From Lunatimonas salinarum (lineage in GTDB: Bacteria; Bacteroidota; Bacteroidia; Cytophagales; Cyclobacteriaceae), in NCBI RefSeq assembly GCF_017811155.1, contig NZ_JACVCV010000013.1, positions 62,001-126,000 on the forward strand: DNA of 64,000 bases, read 5' to 3'. Below, piece by piece: positions 42,634 to 52,737 of the stretch (the stretch's first letter is position 1; each line of letters begins with the position of its first letter). The notes below the pieces were generated by a model. That model did no database searches. It was not told the DNA's origin and worked only from the letters and a program-made list of their open reading frames with translations. The position numbers and the translations under genes were made by a program.

Positions 42634-44082
42634 ATGTATATATCGCGAATTACCTGGTGCGTTCTTTTTTCTTGTTGCGTTCTTTTTTTGGCTTGTTCTG
42701 CACCCGAAAACACATCGCAGGTGTACAAACCTACCAATGTCCTGCTGATTACGGCAGACGACCTAAATTATAATTCCGTTGGGGCCTATGGATGCGAGGT
42801 GGAAAATATCACGCCAAATTTGGACAAGCTGGCAGCAGGAGGTATCCGGTTTAATCGCGGCTATGTAAATATTGCCGTGTGCCAGCCTTCGCGTCAGTCA
42901 ATCATGACCGGGAGGTATCCCCGCACCAATGGTTCCTTAGGTTTTGAACCGATAAAGGACGGTGTACCCACCCTGACAGAACAATTGCATCACGCCGGCT
43001 ACCTAAATGGGATATTGGGCAAGGAAATTCACCTTAAGCCGACTAACAGGTTTTTTTGGGATTACTTTGTTACCGAGGGAGACCTGGCGTCCGGCTGGGG
43101 GATTGGAAGAGACCCGAAGCTGTTCTATAGCTTTACCAAAGAGTTTATCCAAAAAGCTGAACGGGAGGGCAAGCCCTTTTTTCTAATGGCGAATAGCCAC
43201 GACCCCCACCGGCCTTTTGCTGGCAGTGATCAAGAAAAAAATGCGTGGGGGGCGGACCTGCCGGTTTTTACCCGGGAAATTACACCGGAAGAGGTCACCG
43301 TGCCGGCTTTTTTACCGGATTTGCCTGAAGTACGCCGAGAGATCGCCGAGTATTACACCTCCGTTTACCGCTTGGACCAGACCGTCGGTGCCATCCTTCT
43401 GGCTTTGGAAGAGTCCGGACAGCGGGAAAATACCCTGGTCATGTTTCTGAGTGACAACGGGATGGCGCTGCCATTTGCCAAGTCCAACTGCTACCTGAAC
43501 AGCAACAAAACGCCTTGGATTGTATCCTGGCCAAACAGCATCAAAGCAGGTAGGGTGGATGATGCCCATTTTATCTCCGGTATAGACTACATGCCTACAA
43601 TATTGCACGCCCTACGCTTGCCGGAGGTAGAAGGAATGGATGGAAAATCGTTTTTACCGCTTCTAGAAGGTAGAACCCAAAGTAACCGGACGATGGTATT
43701 TACGGAGTTTCATCGGATTTTTGCTGGTATCGATTATCCGATGCGCGGTGTGCAGGAGGGTGATTTTGGCTACATTGTCAATTTTTGGAGTGACGGGGAG
43801 CATCAAATCCGGGGGGATGCCGCTAGCGGCCGGACGTATGCGGCGATGAAAGAAGGAGCTGCTTCGGATGCCTTCGTTTACGAGCGATTAAGACACTACG
43901 AATACCGAGTGCCAGAGGAGTTGTATGATCTGAAGGCGGATCCGGATGCGCTGATTAACCTGATAGATGATCCGAAATATGCCGAGCTTGTCGCACGCCT
44001 GAAAAGCCAATTGCACAGAAATATGCGTCAAACCAACGATCATTTGCTAGAGCGGTATGAAGGCACTTTTTTAAACCAATGA
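42634..44082 (+). CDS. S1 family sulfatase, lipoprotein
   Basis: A 482-residue sulfatase with a lipoprotein signal (VLFLAC, Cys21). NVLLITADDLNYNSVGAYG, C83-Q-P-S-R87 (formylglycine motif) and FLSDNGMALPFAKSNCY place it in the heparan-N-sulfatase/sulfamidase-like side of the family (S1_8-type); the signature NSHDPHRPF is also typical of that group. On sugars it may act on 2- or N-sulfate type positions, but assignment needs comparison with characterised enzymes. The signal peptide contains an 18-nt tandem duplication (42658-42693). The SusC/SusD genes follow after a 308-nt gap. Confidence 0.9.
   Translation: MYISRITWCVLFSCCVLFLACSAPENTSQVYKPTNVLLITADDLNYNSVGAYGCEVENITPNLDKLAAGGIRFNRGYVNIAVCQPSRQSIMTGRYPRTNGSLGFEPIKDGVPTLTEQLHHAGYLNGILGKEIHLKPTNRFFWDYFVTEGDLASGWGIGRDPKLFYSFTKEFIQKAEREGKPFFLMANSHDPHRPFAGSDQEKNAWGADLPVFTREITPEEVTVPAFLPDLPEVRREIAEYYTSVYRLDQTVGAILLALEESGQRENTLVMFLSDNGMALPFAKSNCYLNSNKTPWIVSWPNSIKAGRVDDAHFISGIDYMPTILHALRLPEVEGMDGKSFLPLLEGRTQSNRTMVFTEFHRIFAGIDYPMRGVQEGDFGYIVNFWSDGEHQIRGDAASGRTYAAMKEGAASDAFVYERLRHYEYRVPEELYDLKADPDALINLIDDPKYAELVARLKSQLHRNMRQTNDHLLERYEGTFLNQ
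42658..42693 (+). repeat. 18-nt tandem duplication in a signal peptide
   Basis: Copies starting tgcgttctttttt at 42658 and 42676 (14 of 18 bases identical) encode CVLFSC followed by CVLFLA in the hydrophobic core of the sulfatase signal peptide. Confidence 0.65.
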
Positions 44083-44390
44083 TGCATTGTTATTGGAACC
44101 CATGGTATAAGGTGGTCATAAGTTATTCAGCTGGGTAGGTTGATTTTTGTTTGACTTTTTCAGAATAATATTTTTTAAAAGTTATATTTTTACGAGCATA
44201 TTATATTTTAATTTCAGTGAATTTAACTTTTTTTTCATAATATTTTGTTGGGCTTTCTTCAAATTCATTTTCTTACCTATGGTGCTTTTGGACACAGGCA
44301 AAATAGCATACAAAATGGCTAATATCTTGTAATAACGGGCATATTGAAATCTTTACATTTATCCATTCATAAATTTATACATCTAGTAAT
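44083..44390. other. AT-rich leader region of the SusC/SusD operon
   Basis: These 308 bases contain no gene. They are strongly AT-rich, especially 44140-44270. The SusC promoter should lie here, but no close match to TTG-N19-21-TAnnTTTG was found; TACATTTA near 44353 is a partial match to the -7 box. Confidence 0.45.
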
Positions 44391-47300
44391 ATGAGAAAAC
44401 CTTCTACTTACCTATTAACGGATGGAAAGTCTTGGCGATTGAATGCCAGGCTACTCCGTTTAACTGCAATGGTATGGTTGTTGGCGTTTGCTGTCGGGCC
44501 TATGGCTTACGGAGATGTCAATCCATATAATGACAATGATGACCGGCCTTCCAAAAAGGCTACCGAACGTGCCAGTAGAAAAAGGGATGTGGCGAGAGAA
44601 GCTATAGACATCCGTGTTTCTGGAAAGGTGACGGACGAGGAGGGCGAGGCGCTGCCAGGCGCCACCGTCACGGTGTTGGGATCGACGATTGGTGCGGTCA
44701 CCGATATAGACGGAATTTATGCCATCACTGTGCCCGATAACGCCACATTGGTATTTTCGTTTATCGGGTTCCAATCCCAGCAGGTTCCGGTAGGCAACAG
44801 ATCCACCATTGACGTGATCCTAAAATCGGAACTTTCGGGTTTGGACGAGATTGTGGTAGTTGGATACGGAACGCAAAAGAAGATCAATCTTACCGGTGCG
44901 GTATCTACAGCTAGCGGTGAAGACATGGCAAATCGACCGGTTACGAACGTTCAACAGGCATTACAGGGCTTGGTCAGTAACCTGGTGATCCAACCAAATA
45001 ATGCAGGTGGTGAGCCTGGTGCCGATATGGCCATGAGTATCCGGGGGTTGGCCTCTTTTGAAGGAAGCACAGCGCCATTTGTATTGGTGGACGGTGTACC
45101 CATGAACATCAACGACATTGACCCCAACGACATTGAGTCGGTTTCGGTATTGAAGGATGTGGCTTCCACCTCAATTTACGGAGCTCGTGCCGCATATGGC
45201 GTCATTCTGATTACCACCAAAAGAGGAACCACCGGTTCACGGATTTCTTATTCCAACAATGTTGGCTTCAGCACACCCACCATTTGGCCAAGATTGCAGG
45301 GCGGAACAGATTGGGCGCATGCGCTAAATGATGCGAATACGAACTTTGGAGGTACACCACCCTACCCAGCCGAGGCGATTGCCCGCCTGGAGCAGAACCT
45401 TGCGAATCCGGGAAGTGCTCCTGGAATGCTCCCTAGACCTGGTGTGAATGATTGGAATATCTTAAACACGGGTACTTTTGGCGTGGCCAATGACGGGATC
45501 TCTGATTTGATCATGCGTGATCGGTCACTGAGAACCAAGCATAACATCGCAATTTCGGGAGGAAATGAAAATGTGAACTATTATTTATCCACTGGTTACT
45601 ACAGCGAAGATGGATTGCTGCGATTTGGAGATGAGTCTTTTAGCCGATTTAACGTGGACGCTAAGGTAGCCGCCAAAGTAATGCCCTGGATGAATATCGA
45701 GTTTTTGACCAAGTATAAGTCCGAAAGTGAGGATTTTCCCTGGAATGGTGACTTTGGGCGTGCTTGGTACATGAACTGGATTGGTAAGATCAAGTTTGGA
45801 ACTCCAGCTAAGTATCCCGATTCGGATATTTGGACCATGCAAACCCGAGTGGAAGAATGGAGAAAAATGCGACAAAAGATCCAAAGCAATCAAGTTGTCC
45901 TTTCTCCAAAAATCAACATCGAGCCGATCAAGGGATGGGTGACCACGGCTCAGCTAAACTTTACGATGGATCAGATAGAGGACACTCGCTCAGCCCAACA
46001 GTGGCCGTGGGTTAGACCTGATGGCGAAATAGCCTTGGAGCCACAGAGCAGACAAGCCACTCGCTATGAAAATGACTTGATCCGAAACACCTATTTTTCA
46101 CCCAATATTTACTCTTCTTATGCAAGAGAGTTTGGGAAGCATGATATTCAGGTGATGGTGGGGTATCAGCACGAGATATGGAACTACAGCAATATGTTCG
46201 CACGTAGCTTCTTCATGCTGAGCGATGCAGTTCCGTCCATCAGTACCTCGGTGGGGGATCAATTGGTGAGCGATGCGATAGGTCACTGGAGCACTCAGAG
46301 TCTTTTCTCCCGGTTGAATTATATTTTCAATAAAAAGTATTTGTTAGAAGTCAATGTGCGTCAGGATGGTTCTTCTAGGTTTGAGCCAAGCCGGAGACGA
46401 GGTGTATTTCCATCTGCATCAGCAGGTTGGATTATCTCAGAAGAGGGATTTTTCCCATCCTCCAGTGTAGTTGAATTGGTGAAGTTCCGCGGTTCTTATG
46501 GACGTCTCGGAAATCAAGATGTGGCAAATTACCTGTACGTGCCTACCCTGCCTATTCGTCAGACCAATCAGTGGCTGTTTGGTAACGAGCGTGCTTGGGC
46601 TGTGGGTGCTCCCAACCTTAATAGCGTGAACCTTTCTTGGGAAACGGTGGCTACTACCAACCTTGGTTTGGATGTGGCGCTGTTAAATAACCAATTGGAT
46701 TTTACCTTTGAGGTGTATGAAACCAGAACCAAGGACCTGGTATCTCCGGGTCGGCCGCTTCCCGCTGTATTGGGAACTACCGTACCTAAGCGAAACGAAG
46801 GCGAAATTAGAACAAGAGGCTGGGAATTTGAATTTGGCTACAAAGGTGCGATCGGATCAGACTTTAACTATCAGATCCGAGGTCAACTAGCCGACTACCA
46901 GAGCATAGTGGTGAATTATACCAACCCAACAGGCCTGTTATCTACCTATTACATAGGCCAGGATATGGGTGAAGTTTGGGGATTCCGTTACGATGGCCAC
47001 TACCAATCGCAGGCTGAAATCAACGAAAGTGTTGATCAAAGTTTTATCTATCCAGGTATCTGGAGACCGGGTGATTTCCGATACAAGGACCTGAACGGAG
47101 ATGGTAGGATCAATATTGGGGACAATACCTTGGAAAATCCAGGTGATTTGGCCATTCTTGGAAATACCACCCCTCGCTATACCTACGGCTTAAATTTAGG
47201 AGCCAGCTGGAAGAACTTCGATTTTTCCGTGTTTTTCCAAGGTGTTGCCAAGAGAGATTGGAGCTTCGGACAGAGTGCGGTATTTAGAGGCCCCGCTGCA

Positions 47301-47696
47301 GGGCCTATGCACAATAACGTGCTAGAAGGTCACATGGATTACTGGAGAGACGAGTCCAGTGCATTGGGAGCCAACTACGATGCGTATTTTCCGCGTCCAT
47401 ACGCTCAATTCTTCGGAGAAAATCAAAAGAACTATGGCAGGCCTACCGATCACCTGATGCAGAATGCTGCTTACCTGAGATTGAAAAACCTACAGGTAGG
47501 ATACTCCATCCCCAAGCACATTGCTAAAAAGGTGTTGCTTAGCAATGCAAGGGTATATGTATCAGGTGAAAACCTCTTAACGTTCTCTAATTTGATGTTC
47601 TTTGATCCAGAGGCACTTGCTGGTAGATGGTATGGTGCAGGAGATGCCTATCCGTTGAGTAAAACGATATCTGCCGGTATTAACCTGAACTTCTAA
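44391..47696 (+). CDS. SusC-like TonB-dependent outer-membrane transporter
   Basis: A 1,101-residue SusC/RagA family protein, the pore through which oligosaccharides enter the periplasm with energy from TonB. After a long signal region (to about residue 42) and a charged linker comes a CarboxypepD_reg-like domain (about 76-150, GKVTDEEGEALPGATVTVLG), then DEIVVVGYGTQKK (from about 152), the SusC signature that leads into the plug domain, and the 22-stranded barrel ending AGINLNF with a terminal Phe for BAM assembly. It is the only SusC in the window and is followed by SusD 84 nt downstream. It probably imports rhamnose/uronic-acid oligosaccharides made by the lyases outside. Confidence 0.95.
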   Translation: MRKPSTYLLTDGKSWRLNARLLRLTAMVWLLAFAVGPMAYGDVNPYNDNDDRPSKKATERASRKRDVAREAIDIRVSGKVTDEEGEALPGATVTVLGSTIGAVTDIDGIYAITVPDNATLVFSFIGFQSQQVPVGNRSTIDVILKSELSGLDEIVVVGYGTQKKINLTGAVSTASGEDMANRPVTNVQQALQGLVSNLVIQPNNAGGEPGADMAMSIRGLASFEGSTAPFVLVDGVPMNINDIDPNDIESVSVLKDVASTSIYGARAAYGVILITTKRGTTGSRISYSNNVGFSTPTIWPRLQGGTDWAHALNDANTNFGGTPPYPAEAIARLEQNLANPGSAPGMLPRPGVNDWNILNTGTFGVANDGISDLIMRDRSLRTKHNIAISGGNENVNYYLSTGYYSEDGLLRFGDESFSRFNVDAKVAAKVMPWMNIEFLTKYKSESEDFPWNGDFGRAWYMNWIGKIKFGTPAKYPDSDIWTMQTRVEEWRKMRQKIQSNQVVLSPKINIEPIKGWVTTAQLNFTMDQIEDTRSAQQWPWVRPDGEIALEPQSRQATRYENDLIRNTYFSPNIYSSYAREFGKHDIQVMVGYQHEIWNYSNMFARSFFMLSDAVPSISTSVGDQLVSDAIGHWSTQSLFSRLNYIFNKKYLLEVNVRQDGSSRFEPSRRRGVFPSASAGWIISEEGFFPSSSVVELVKFRGSYGRLGNQDVANYLYVPTLPIRQTNQWLFGNERAWAVGAPNLNSVNLSWETVATTNLGLDVALLNNQLDFTFEVYETRTKDLVSPGRPLPAVLGTTVPKRNEGEIRTRGWEFEFGYKGAIGSDFNYQIRGQLADYQSIVVNYTNPTGLLSTYYIGQDMGEVWGFRYDGHYQSQAEINESVDQSFIYPGIWRPGDFRYKDLNGDGRINIGDNTLENPGDLAILGNTTPRYTYGLNLGASWKNFDFSVFFQGVAKRDWSFGQSAVFRGPAAGPMHNNVLEGHMDYWRDESSALGANYDAYFPRPYAQFFGENQKNYGRPTDHLMQNAAYLRLKNLQVGYSIPKHIAKKVLLSNARVYVSGENLLTFSNLMFFDPEALAGRWYGAGDAYPLSKTISAGINLNF

Positions 47697-47780
47697 CCAG
47701 CGTAATCTCAAGTAGCCAAGTCTACTACATTGCGCTGCTTCAAGTGCTTGTGTAGAAGCTCACCAATAAAGCAAAAAAAC

Positions 47781-49514
47781 ATGAAAAGAATATTTTATAT
47801 CATTATACTCCTCGTAGGAACCACGCTGTATTCCTGCGATGACGATTTCCTCAATCGAGTTCCCTTGGATCAGATTTCCGATCCGGAGTTTTGGAATTCC
47901 ACCGGCGACATGGAGCTGTTTCTCAACACCTTCTATGATAGTTTCGACGGCTGGCCACCATCTGGCGGTGGCTCAGCTCCTACCAAGGATCGGGGAACGG
48001 ACATTGCCTTGCCGGCAATCAATGTGTTTGGATCAAGTTGGACCCCACGTTTGGACGGTGCGATCAACGTTCCCGCTTCTGGAGGTGGATGGAGCTGGGT
48101 AAATATCCGAAACATCAACTACTTCTTGGATAATGTGGATAGGGTGGAGGAACGCACCAACATGACCGACCACTATATCGGTGAAGGACATTTTTTCCGT
48201 GCCTGGTTTTATTTTGAGATGATGAAGAGCTTTGGAGATCTTCCGATTATTACCAGACCAGTCAATGAAGAAGATGAGGATATCCTCTACGCGGCGCGAA
48301 ATAACCGTACAGAAGTATTTAACTTCATCCTTAGCGATCTGGAGGAAGCTATTTCCAAAATGCGTCATAGTCATCAGTTGGCTACACCGGGTACCCGTCT
48401 GAGTAAGGACATTGCGCTGATGTTCAAAGCACGTGCCTGCTTATACGAAGGTACTTGGGAAAAATACCACAACGGCACGGTATTCGAAGGCCAAACGGAC
48501 GGACGAGCCTATTTGCAGCAGGCGGCTGATGCAGCATTGGAGATCATCGATGGGGGAAATTTCTCCCTCGTAATGGGTGATACCAGCAGGGTTTATGCCG
48601 AGTTGTTCAATAGAACCAACTATGCGGGTGTACCAGAGGTGATTTTCTACAAGCATTACGACCGAGAAACTCACGGGAATACCTTCGGAAATCAATTGTG
48701 GAACTGGCCAAATGCCTACGGGTATACCCATGAGGCTTCGAGGTTTTTCCTTAGCAGTGATGGGTTGCCTATTGCCGTTAGCCCAAATTTCGAAGGAGAT
48801 GCTACGTTGGATGTACTGGAAGTAAACAGAGATCCACGCCTCGCACAATCCTTTATGGTTCCAGGGGACATCATACGGATTCAGGGTACCGATACGGTCT
48901 TTTTCGAACGCCCGGATGTACTGAATTCCGGTACCGGTATGGAATCGCAGAAATTCAGACACATCTTGGTTGACCCAGCAGTAGGAATTCAAAATCACAA
49001 CGTGGATTACATTTTCATGCGATTGCCGGAGGCTATGTTGATCTATGCGGAAGCCAAAGCGGAATTAGGTACCCTGACTCAGGGGGATGTGGACAAAACG
49101 ATCAATAGGATTAGAGATCGTGTAGGAATGCCTCATTTGATGATTAATAATATCACTCCGGATCCGAATTGGCCAAACTATGGCTACGCGATATCAGACG
49201 TTCTCCATGAAATTAGAAGGGAACGTACCGTGGAATTGTTTGCAGAGGGATTCCGATTTGACGACCTCATGCGCTGGAGAGCACATAATTACTGGACGGG
49301 AACCAGGTTTGTGGGGACCTTCGCCACTCCGGAGTTAATTTCTGTAGCTCCTGCTGTTCCTCGAAATCAGGCCGGCTTCTTTGATCCCTATCAGAATGCG
49401 CTAAGCGGTCCTGGCAGTACCTTTGGATTTGATCCCCAAAGAGATTATTTGATGCCGCTTCCCACAAACGAGCTTACCCTGAACACCAATTTGAGCCAAA
49501 ATCCAGGATGGTAA
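47781..49514 (+). CDS. SusD/RagB-like glycan-binding lipoprotein
   Basis: A 577-residue lipoprotein from the ATG at 47781, which begins the signal MKRIFYIIILLVGTTLYSC (Cys19); an upstream in-frame TTG at 47730 is unlikely. SusD family marks: FLNRVPLDQISDPEFWNST near the N-terminus, EGHFFRAWFYFEMMKSFGD (the TPR region), and RRERTVELFAEGFRFDDLMRW followed by YLMPLPTNELTLNTNLSQNPGW at the C-terminus. It forms the lid on SusC and captures oligosaccharides. Aromatic residues that would contact the sugar cannot be picked out without a model. Confidence 0.95.
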   Translation: MKRIFYIIILLVGTTLYSCDDDFLNRVPLDQISDPEFWNSTGDMELFLNTFYDSFDGWPPSGGGSAPTKDRGTDIALPAINVFGSSWTPRLDGAINVPASGGGWSWVNIRNINYFLDNVDRVEERTNMTDHYIGEGHFFRAWFYFEMMKSFGDLPIITRPVNEEDEDILYAARNNRTEVFNFILSDLEEAISKMRHSHQLATPGTRLSKDIALMFKARACLYEGTWEKYHNGTVFEGQTDGRAYLQQAADAALEIIDGGNFSLVMGDTSRVYAELFNRTNYAGVPEVIFYKHYDRETHGNTFGNQLWNWPNAYGYTHEASRFFLSSDGLPIAVSPNFEGDATLDVLEVNRDPRLAQSFMVPGDIIRIQGTDTVFFERPDVLNSGTGMESQKFRHILVDPAVGIQNHNVDYIFMRLPEAMLIYAEAKAELGTLTQGDVDKTINRIRDRVGMPHLMINNITPDPNWPNYGYAISDVLHEIRRERTVELFAEGFRFDDLMRWRAHNYWTGTRFVGTFATPELISVAPAVPRNQAGFFDPYQNALSGPGSTFGFDPQRDYLMPLPTNELTLNTNLSQNPGW

Positions 49515-49686
49515 GCTGAAGGTATTGACCTATTGTGAGATTGATTGTAAAATGGGCAGGGTTAAAGTTTTTCTTCGGATACTTTGGCCTTGCCTGTTTT
49601 TTCGCCTAACTCTTTAGCACCTTTTAATTTCTATAGGGGGATTTGCCTAGCGTTAAATTTAACCAGTTAAAACGAATGACACGTAC

Positions 49687-51102
49687 ATGCTTGATTTTAC
49701 CGATTTTAGGAGAATTCATACGGCATTGAAGCTTTATCTCTTTCTAATCTGCCTGCCATTCTCTGGATTCGGAAAAGAACCCCCCAACCTGATCCTAATC
49801 CTAGTAGACGACCTGGGATATGGAGACCTAGGCATGCACGGAAGCAAGCAAATACCTACTCCGAACATTGATCGTTTGGGGGCGGAGGGCATTGTCTTCA
49901 AAACCGCCTATGTATCATCCACCGTGTGTGCCCCTTCCCGTGCGGGTCTATTAACCGGAAAGAATCAGCTACGATTCGGGTTCAACAATAACTTTGGCCC
50001 TGACCAACCCGGGTTCGACCCTGAATTTAAAGGTCTTCCACTCAGCGAAACAACAATAGCCGATAGGCTGGGCGAGCTTGGATACACTACCGGGCTGATT
50101 GGCAAATGGCATCTAGGCGAAAAGCCGCAATTCCATCCCCTCAAAAGAGGGTTTGAAGAGTTTTGGGGTTTTTTGGGTGGCGGCCATAACTATTTTGAGG
50201 CAGAAGCCGACGGCGAAGATCTCTTATCTCCCATATATTGCAATTACAAAACTCCCGGGCCACTGACCTATATGACGGATGACATCGGGAATGAAAGCGT
50301 TGATTTTATCCGAAGGCACAAAGACAGTCCATTCTTTCTGTTGACCTCCTTTAACGCCCCGCACTCACCCATGCAGGCCAGATCGGACGATCTGACGTTG
50401 TTCACTCACATCGAGGATGAGTTGAGAAGAACCTATTGCGCGATGGTATACCGGCTGGATCAAAATGTAGGGAAGATGCTGGATGCCCTACAGTCTGAAG
50501 GACTGGAGGAGAATACCTTGGTTGTTTTTCTAAGTGACAATGGGGGACCTACTGTTGATCCGATCGCAAACGGTTCCATCAATGCGCCCTTTCGAGGGCA
50601 GAAAACCACTTTGTTGGAAGGAGGTATCCGGGTTCCTTTCATTGTTAAGTGGCCTAGAGAACTGAATACTGGCGTAGAGATTAGCGAGGTGGTATCTGCG
50701 TTGGATATTTTTCCGACGTTTGTACGGGCTGCTGGTGGGTCTGTGTCGTCAAAAGAAGAACTAGATGGAATGGACCTGTTGCCGTTTTTAACTGGATCCG
50801 GCAAAACCATCCCCTCTCGGCCCATGAAATGGGGATATACAGTTTCCATGGCCTATAGGCTGGGTAATTGGAAACTCATTCGCCTGCCCGATAGACTTCC
50901 CATGCTCTTTGATCTATCGACGGATATGGCAGAAACCAACAACTTAGCACTTATTCATCTGGATCGGACAAAGGCCATGTTACAGGAGTTGGGGGATTGG
51001 GATCACCGACTGCCACAGCCATTGTTCCTGGAACCCCCTAGTTGGAGAGTACGTCACTTGATGTTTTATGATGTTGAATACCAGCTTGAACAGCCGGATT
51101 GA
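49687..51102 (+). CDS. S1 family sulfatase
   Basis: A 471-residue secreted sulfatase with a signal-peptide-like N-terminus (LKLYLFLICLPFSGFGK) and no lipobox, unlike most of the others here, so it may be soluble. PPNLILILVDDLGYGDLGMHG (32-52), formylglycine motif C81-A-P-S-R85 and FLSDNGGPTVDP are canonical arylsulfatase features. Substrate unassigned. It follows SusD by 172 nt and precedes the DUF3863-like gene, in the part of the region linked to uptake. Confidence 0.9.
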   Translation: MLDFTDFRRIHTALKLYLFLICLPFSGFGKEPPNLILILVDDLGYGDLGMHGSKQIPTPNIDRLGAEGIVFKTAYVSSTVCAPSRAGLLTGKNQLRFGFNNNFGPDQPGFDPEFKGLPLSETTIADRLGELGYTTGLIGKWHLGEKPQFHPLKRGFEEFWGFLGGGHNYFEAEADGEDLLSPIYCNYKTPGPLTYMTDDIGNESVDFIRRHKDSPFFLLTSFNAPHSPMQARSDDLTLFTHIEDELRRTYCAMVYRLDQNVGKMLDALQSEGLEENTLVVFLSDNGGPTVDPIANGSINAPFRGQKTTLLEGGIRVPFIVKWPRELNTGVEISEVVSALDIFPTFVRAAGGSVSSKEELDGMDLLPFLTGSGKTIPSRPMKWGYTVSMAYRLGNWKLIRLPDRLPMLFDLSTDMAETNNLALIHLDRTKAMLQELGDWDHRLPQPLFLEPPSWRVRHLMFYDVEYQLEQPD

Positions 51103-51204
51103 TGCCTCCATTTTAAATAAAAAGTCCGTATGCCCTTTGGTCTTCTATGCAGAAACAGATGGTGTATAGCGGCTGAATATGTCGATATTTTGAAATTTGA
51201 TAGA

Positions 51205-52704
51205 ATGTACAAAAAAATCATTAACCGATACGTATGGCCCGCCCTGCTCCTATCAGGAGTGTGTCTGGTAAGTTGGACTGCCTTGATCGGTCAACCGGAA
51301 GCTTCGGGTGCGGAGTTCAAGCATGCCTATTTATTGACTACCGATCAAGAAGCACCACTTTCCTTGATGGGAAACCGCTTCCTTACCTTTGCGTCTGTGG
51401 TTCGGGTAAATCAGATTGAAGTTTCCCGAAATGAGGCAAAAGGGGTGGATGAATCATCTGTTCACAGCCCCAGGGAGGCGAAAATTCTACGGGAAGCCAT
51501 AGCAGATGCTTGGCCGGGTGCACGCATGACTTGGGCTTTCAGTTGGCTGGCACTGCACGATAAGCGGGAAAACTACCGAGAACTGCGGGATCTGATCGTA
51601 TCCTATCATAAGCAATACGGGGATGAGATTACCTTTATTCCGGGAGCGTACTTTTCGCCCATGTACAATTCTAGGGAACAGACAAACAGAGACTTTCATG
51701 AAGGCTTGAAAAAGGTGTCCGAAATGGTGGGTGATGGATACCGGCCGCAAGCGGTGATTGGGGGTTTTATGGCGGCGGAGAACCTACGGTACCTGGCAGA
51801 GGAAGAAGGAATCCACGTATGTCAGGGCACCATATGGAGTCAATATGCCGTGGATAATGGGGATGGGGATGGTTCCATCGTATACCCTTATTATCCATCC
51901 AGAGAGCATTACTGCAAGCCTGCACAAAGTGAAGTGGATAAAATTGACTGCGTGAACCTCGACGGCTGGACGGTAGATTTTCTGAACGCCAGGTATCCGG
52001 GTGCACGTCGGATCGACGGGGTGAACTGCGGTAGTCGGATGGGAGTGGGCCCCATAGAGACGGTGATACGACTAGGAACCGAATTGGGTGTGCGGCAGAT
52101 GCTGGCCACTACATCCACCCATTTTGACAAGGGATTTGATCTGAACGGGTTCGCTTGGGTGACCTCTACCTGGGAGCTGAGTTTGGTTGAGGCTAGGCAG
52201 CTTTTCCCCTTCTACCAAGGGCGCAATGGGATGGAAGGGTTGACCGTGTGGTTGAGCGAAATCCGTCGCAGGTGGCCGGATGCCCAGATGGTTACCCACG
52301 GGGAGTTTGGCATGCTTTGGAGGGAACACTATAAAAATAACGATGACCTGGATTATCAGTTTGTGCATAGAGGATCCGGTATCTGTGGGTCTGAGCCGGA
52401 GTTGGAGATCCGTTGGTTTATGAACAAGGACTTCCGTATGGCTACCCTAAGAAATTGGATTGAACAGTCGCCGGAAAAGGTGATTGACTTTACACGGTAT
52501 GACCTGGAAGCCTCTGAACCCGAGGATGCGCAACCTGGAAAGCCTATCCGTAATTGGAGTCTGATGAACCGCCTAAATCAGAAAGGCACAAGGCCACAGG
52601 ATGTGCCAACGGAAATCGGTGAAATGAGTCCTGAGGAACAAGCTATGATAAGACGGCGATACCCCGTATTGTTAACCGAAGAACATCCTAGTCGAATTAG
52701 GTAA
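51205..52704 (+). CDS. DUF3863/DUF3864-like secreted protein
   Basis: A 499-residue protein from the ATG at 51205, with hydrophobic N-terminus (VWPALLLSGVCLVSWTALIG); an upstream in-frame ATG at 51130 adds 25 residues without signal character. I recognise it as resembling the DUF3863/DUF3864 proteins of Bacteroides and relatives, of no known function. HAYLLTTDQEAPLSL, MTWAFSWLALHD, FIPGAYFSPMYN, GGFMAAENLRYLAEEEGIHVCQGTIWSQYAVDNGDGDG and CWT-like aromatic stretches suggest a TIM-barrel or NodB/polysaccharide-deacetylase-like fold with conserved Asp, Glu and His at strand ends. A carbohydrate-active role fits the neighbours; the reaction is unknown. Confidence 0.65.
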   Translation: MYKKIINRYVWPALLLSGVCLVSWTALIGQPEASGAEFKHAYLLTTDQEAPLSLMGNRFLTFASVVRVNQIEVSRNEAKGVDESSVHSPREAKILREAIADAWPGARMTWAFSWLALHDKRENYRELRDLIVSYHKQYGDEITFIPGAYFSPMYNSREQTNRDFHEGLKKVSEMVGDGYRPQAVIGGFMAAENLRYLAEEEGIHVCQGTIWSQYAVDNGDGDGSIVYPYYPSREHYCKPAQSEVDKIDCVNLDGWTVDFLNARYPGARRIDGVNCGSRMGVGPIETVIRLGTELGVRQMLATTSTHFDKGFDLNGFAWVTSTWELSLVEARQLFPFYQGRNGMEGLTVWLSEIRRRWPDAQMVTHGEFGMLWREHYKNNDDLDYQFVHRGSGICGSEPELEIRWFMNKDFRMATLRNWIEQSPEKVIDFTRYDLEASEPEDAQPGKPIRNWSLMNRLNQKGTRPQDVPTEIGEMSPEEQAMIRRRYPVLLTEEHPSRIR

Positions 52705-52737
52705 GTAATTGTTTAATCCCCAAATAAATACGTGACT

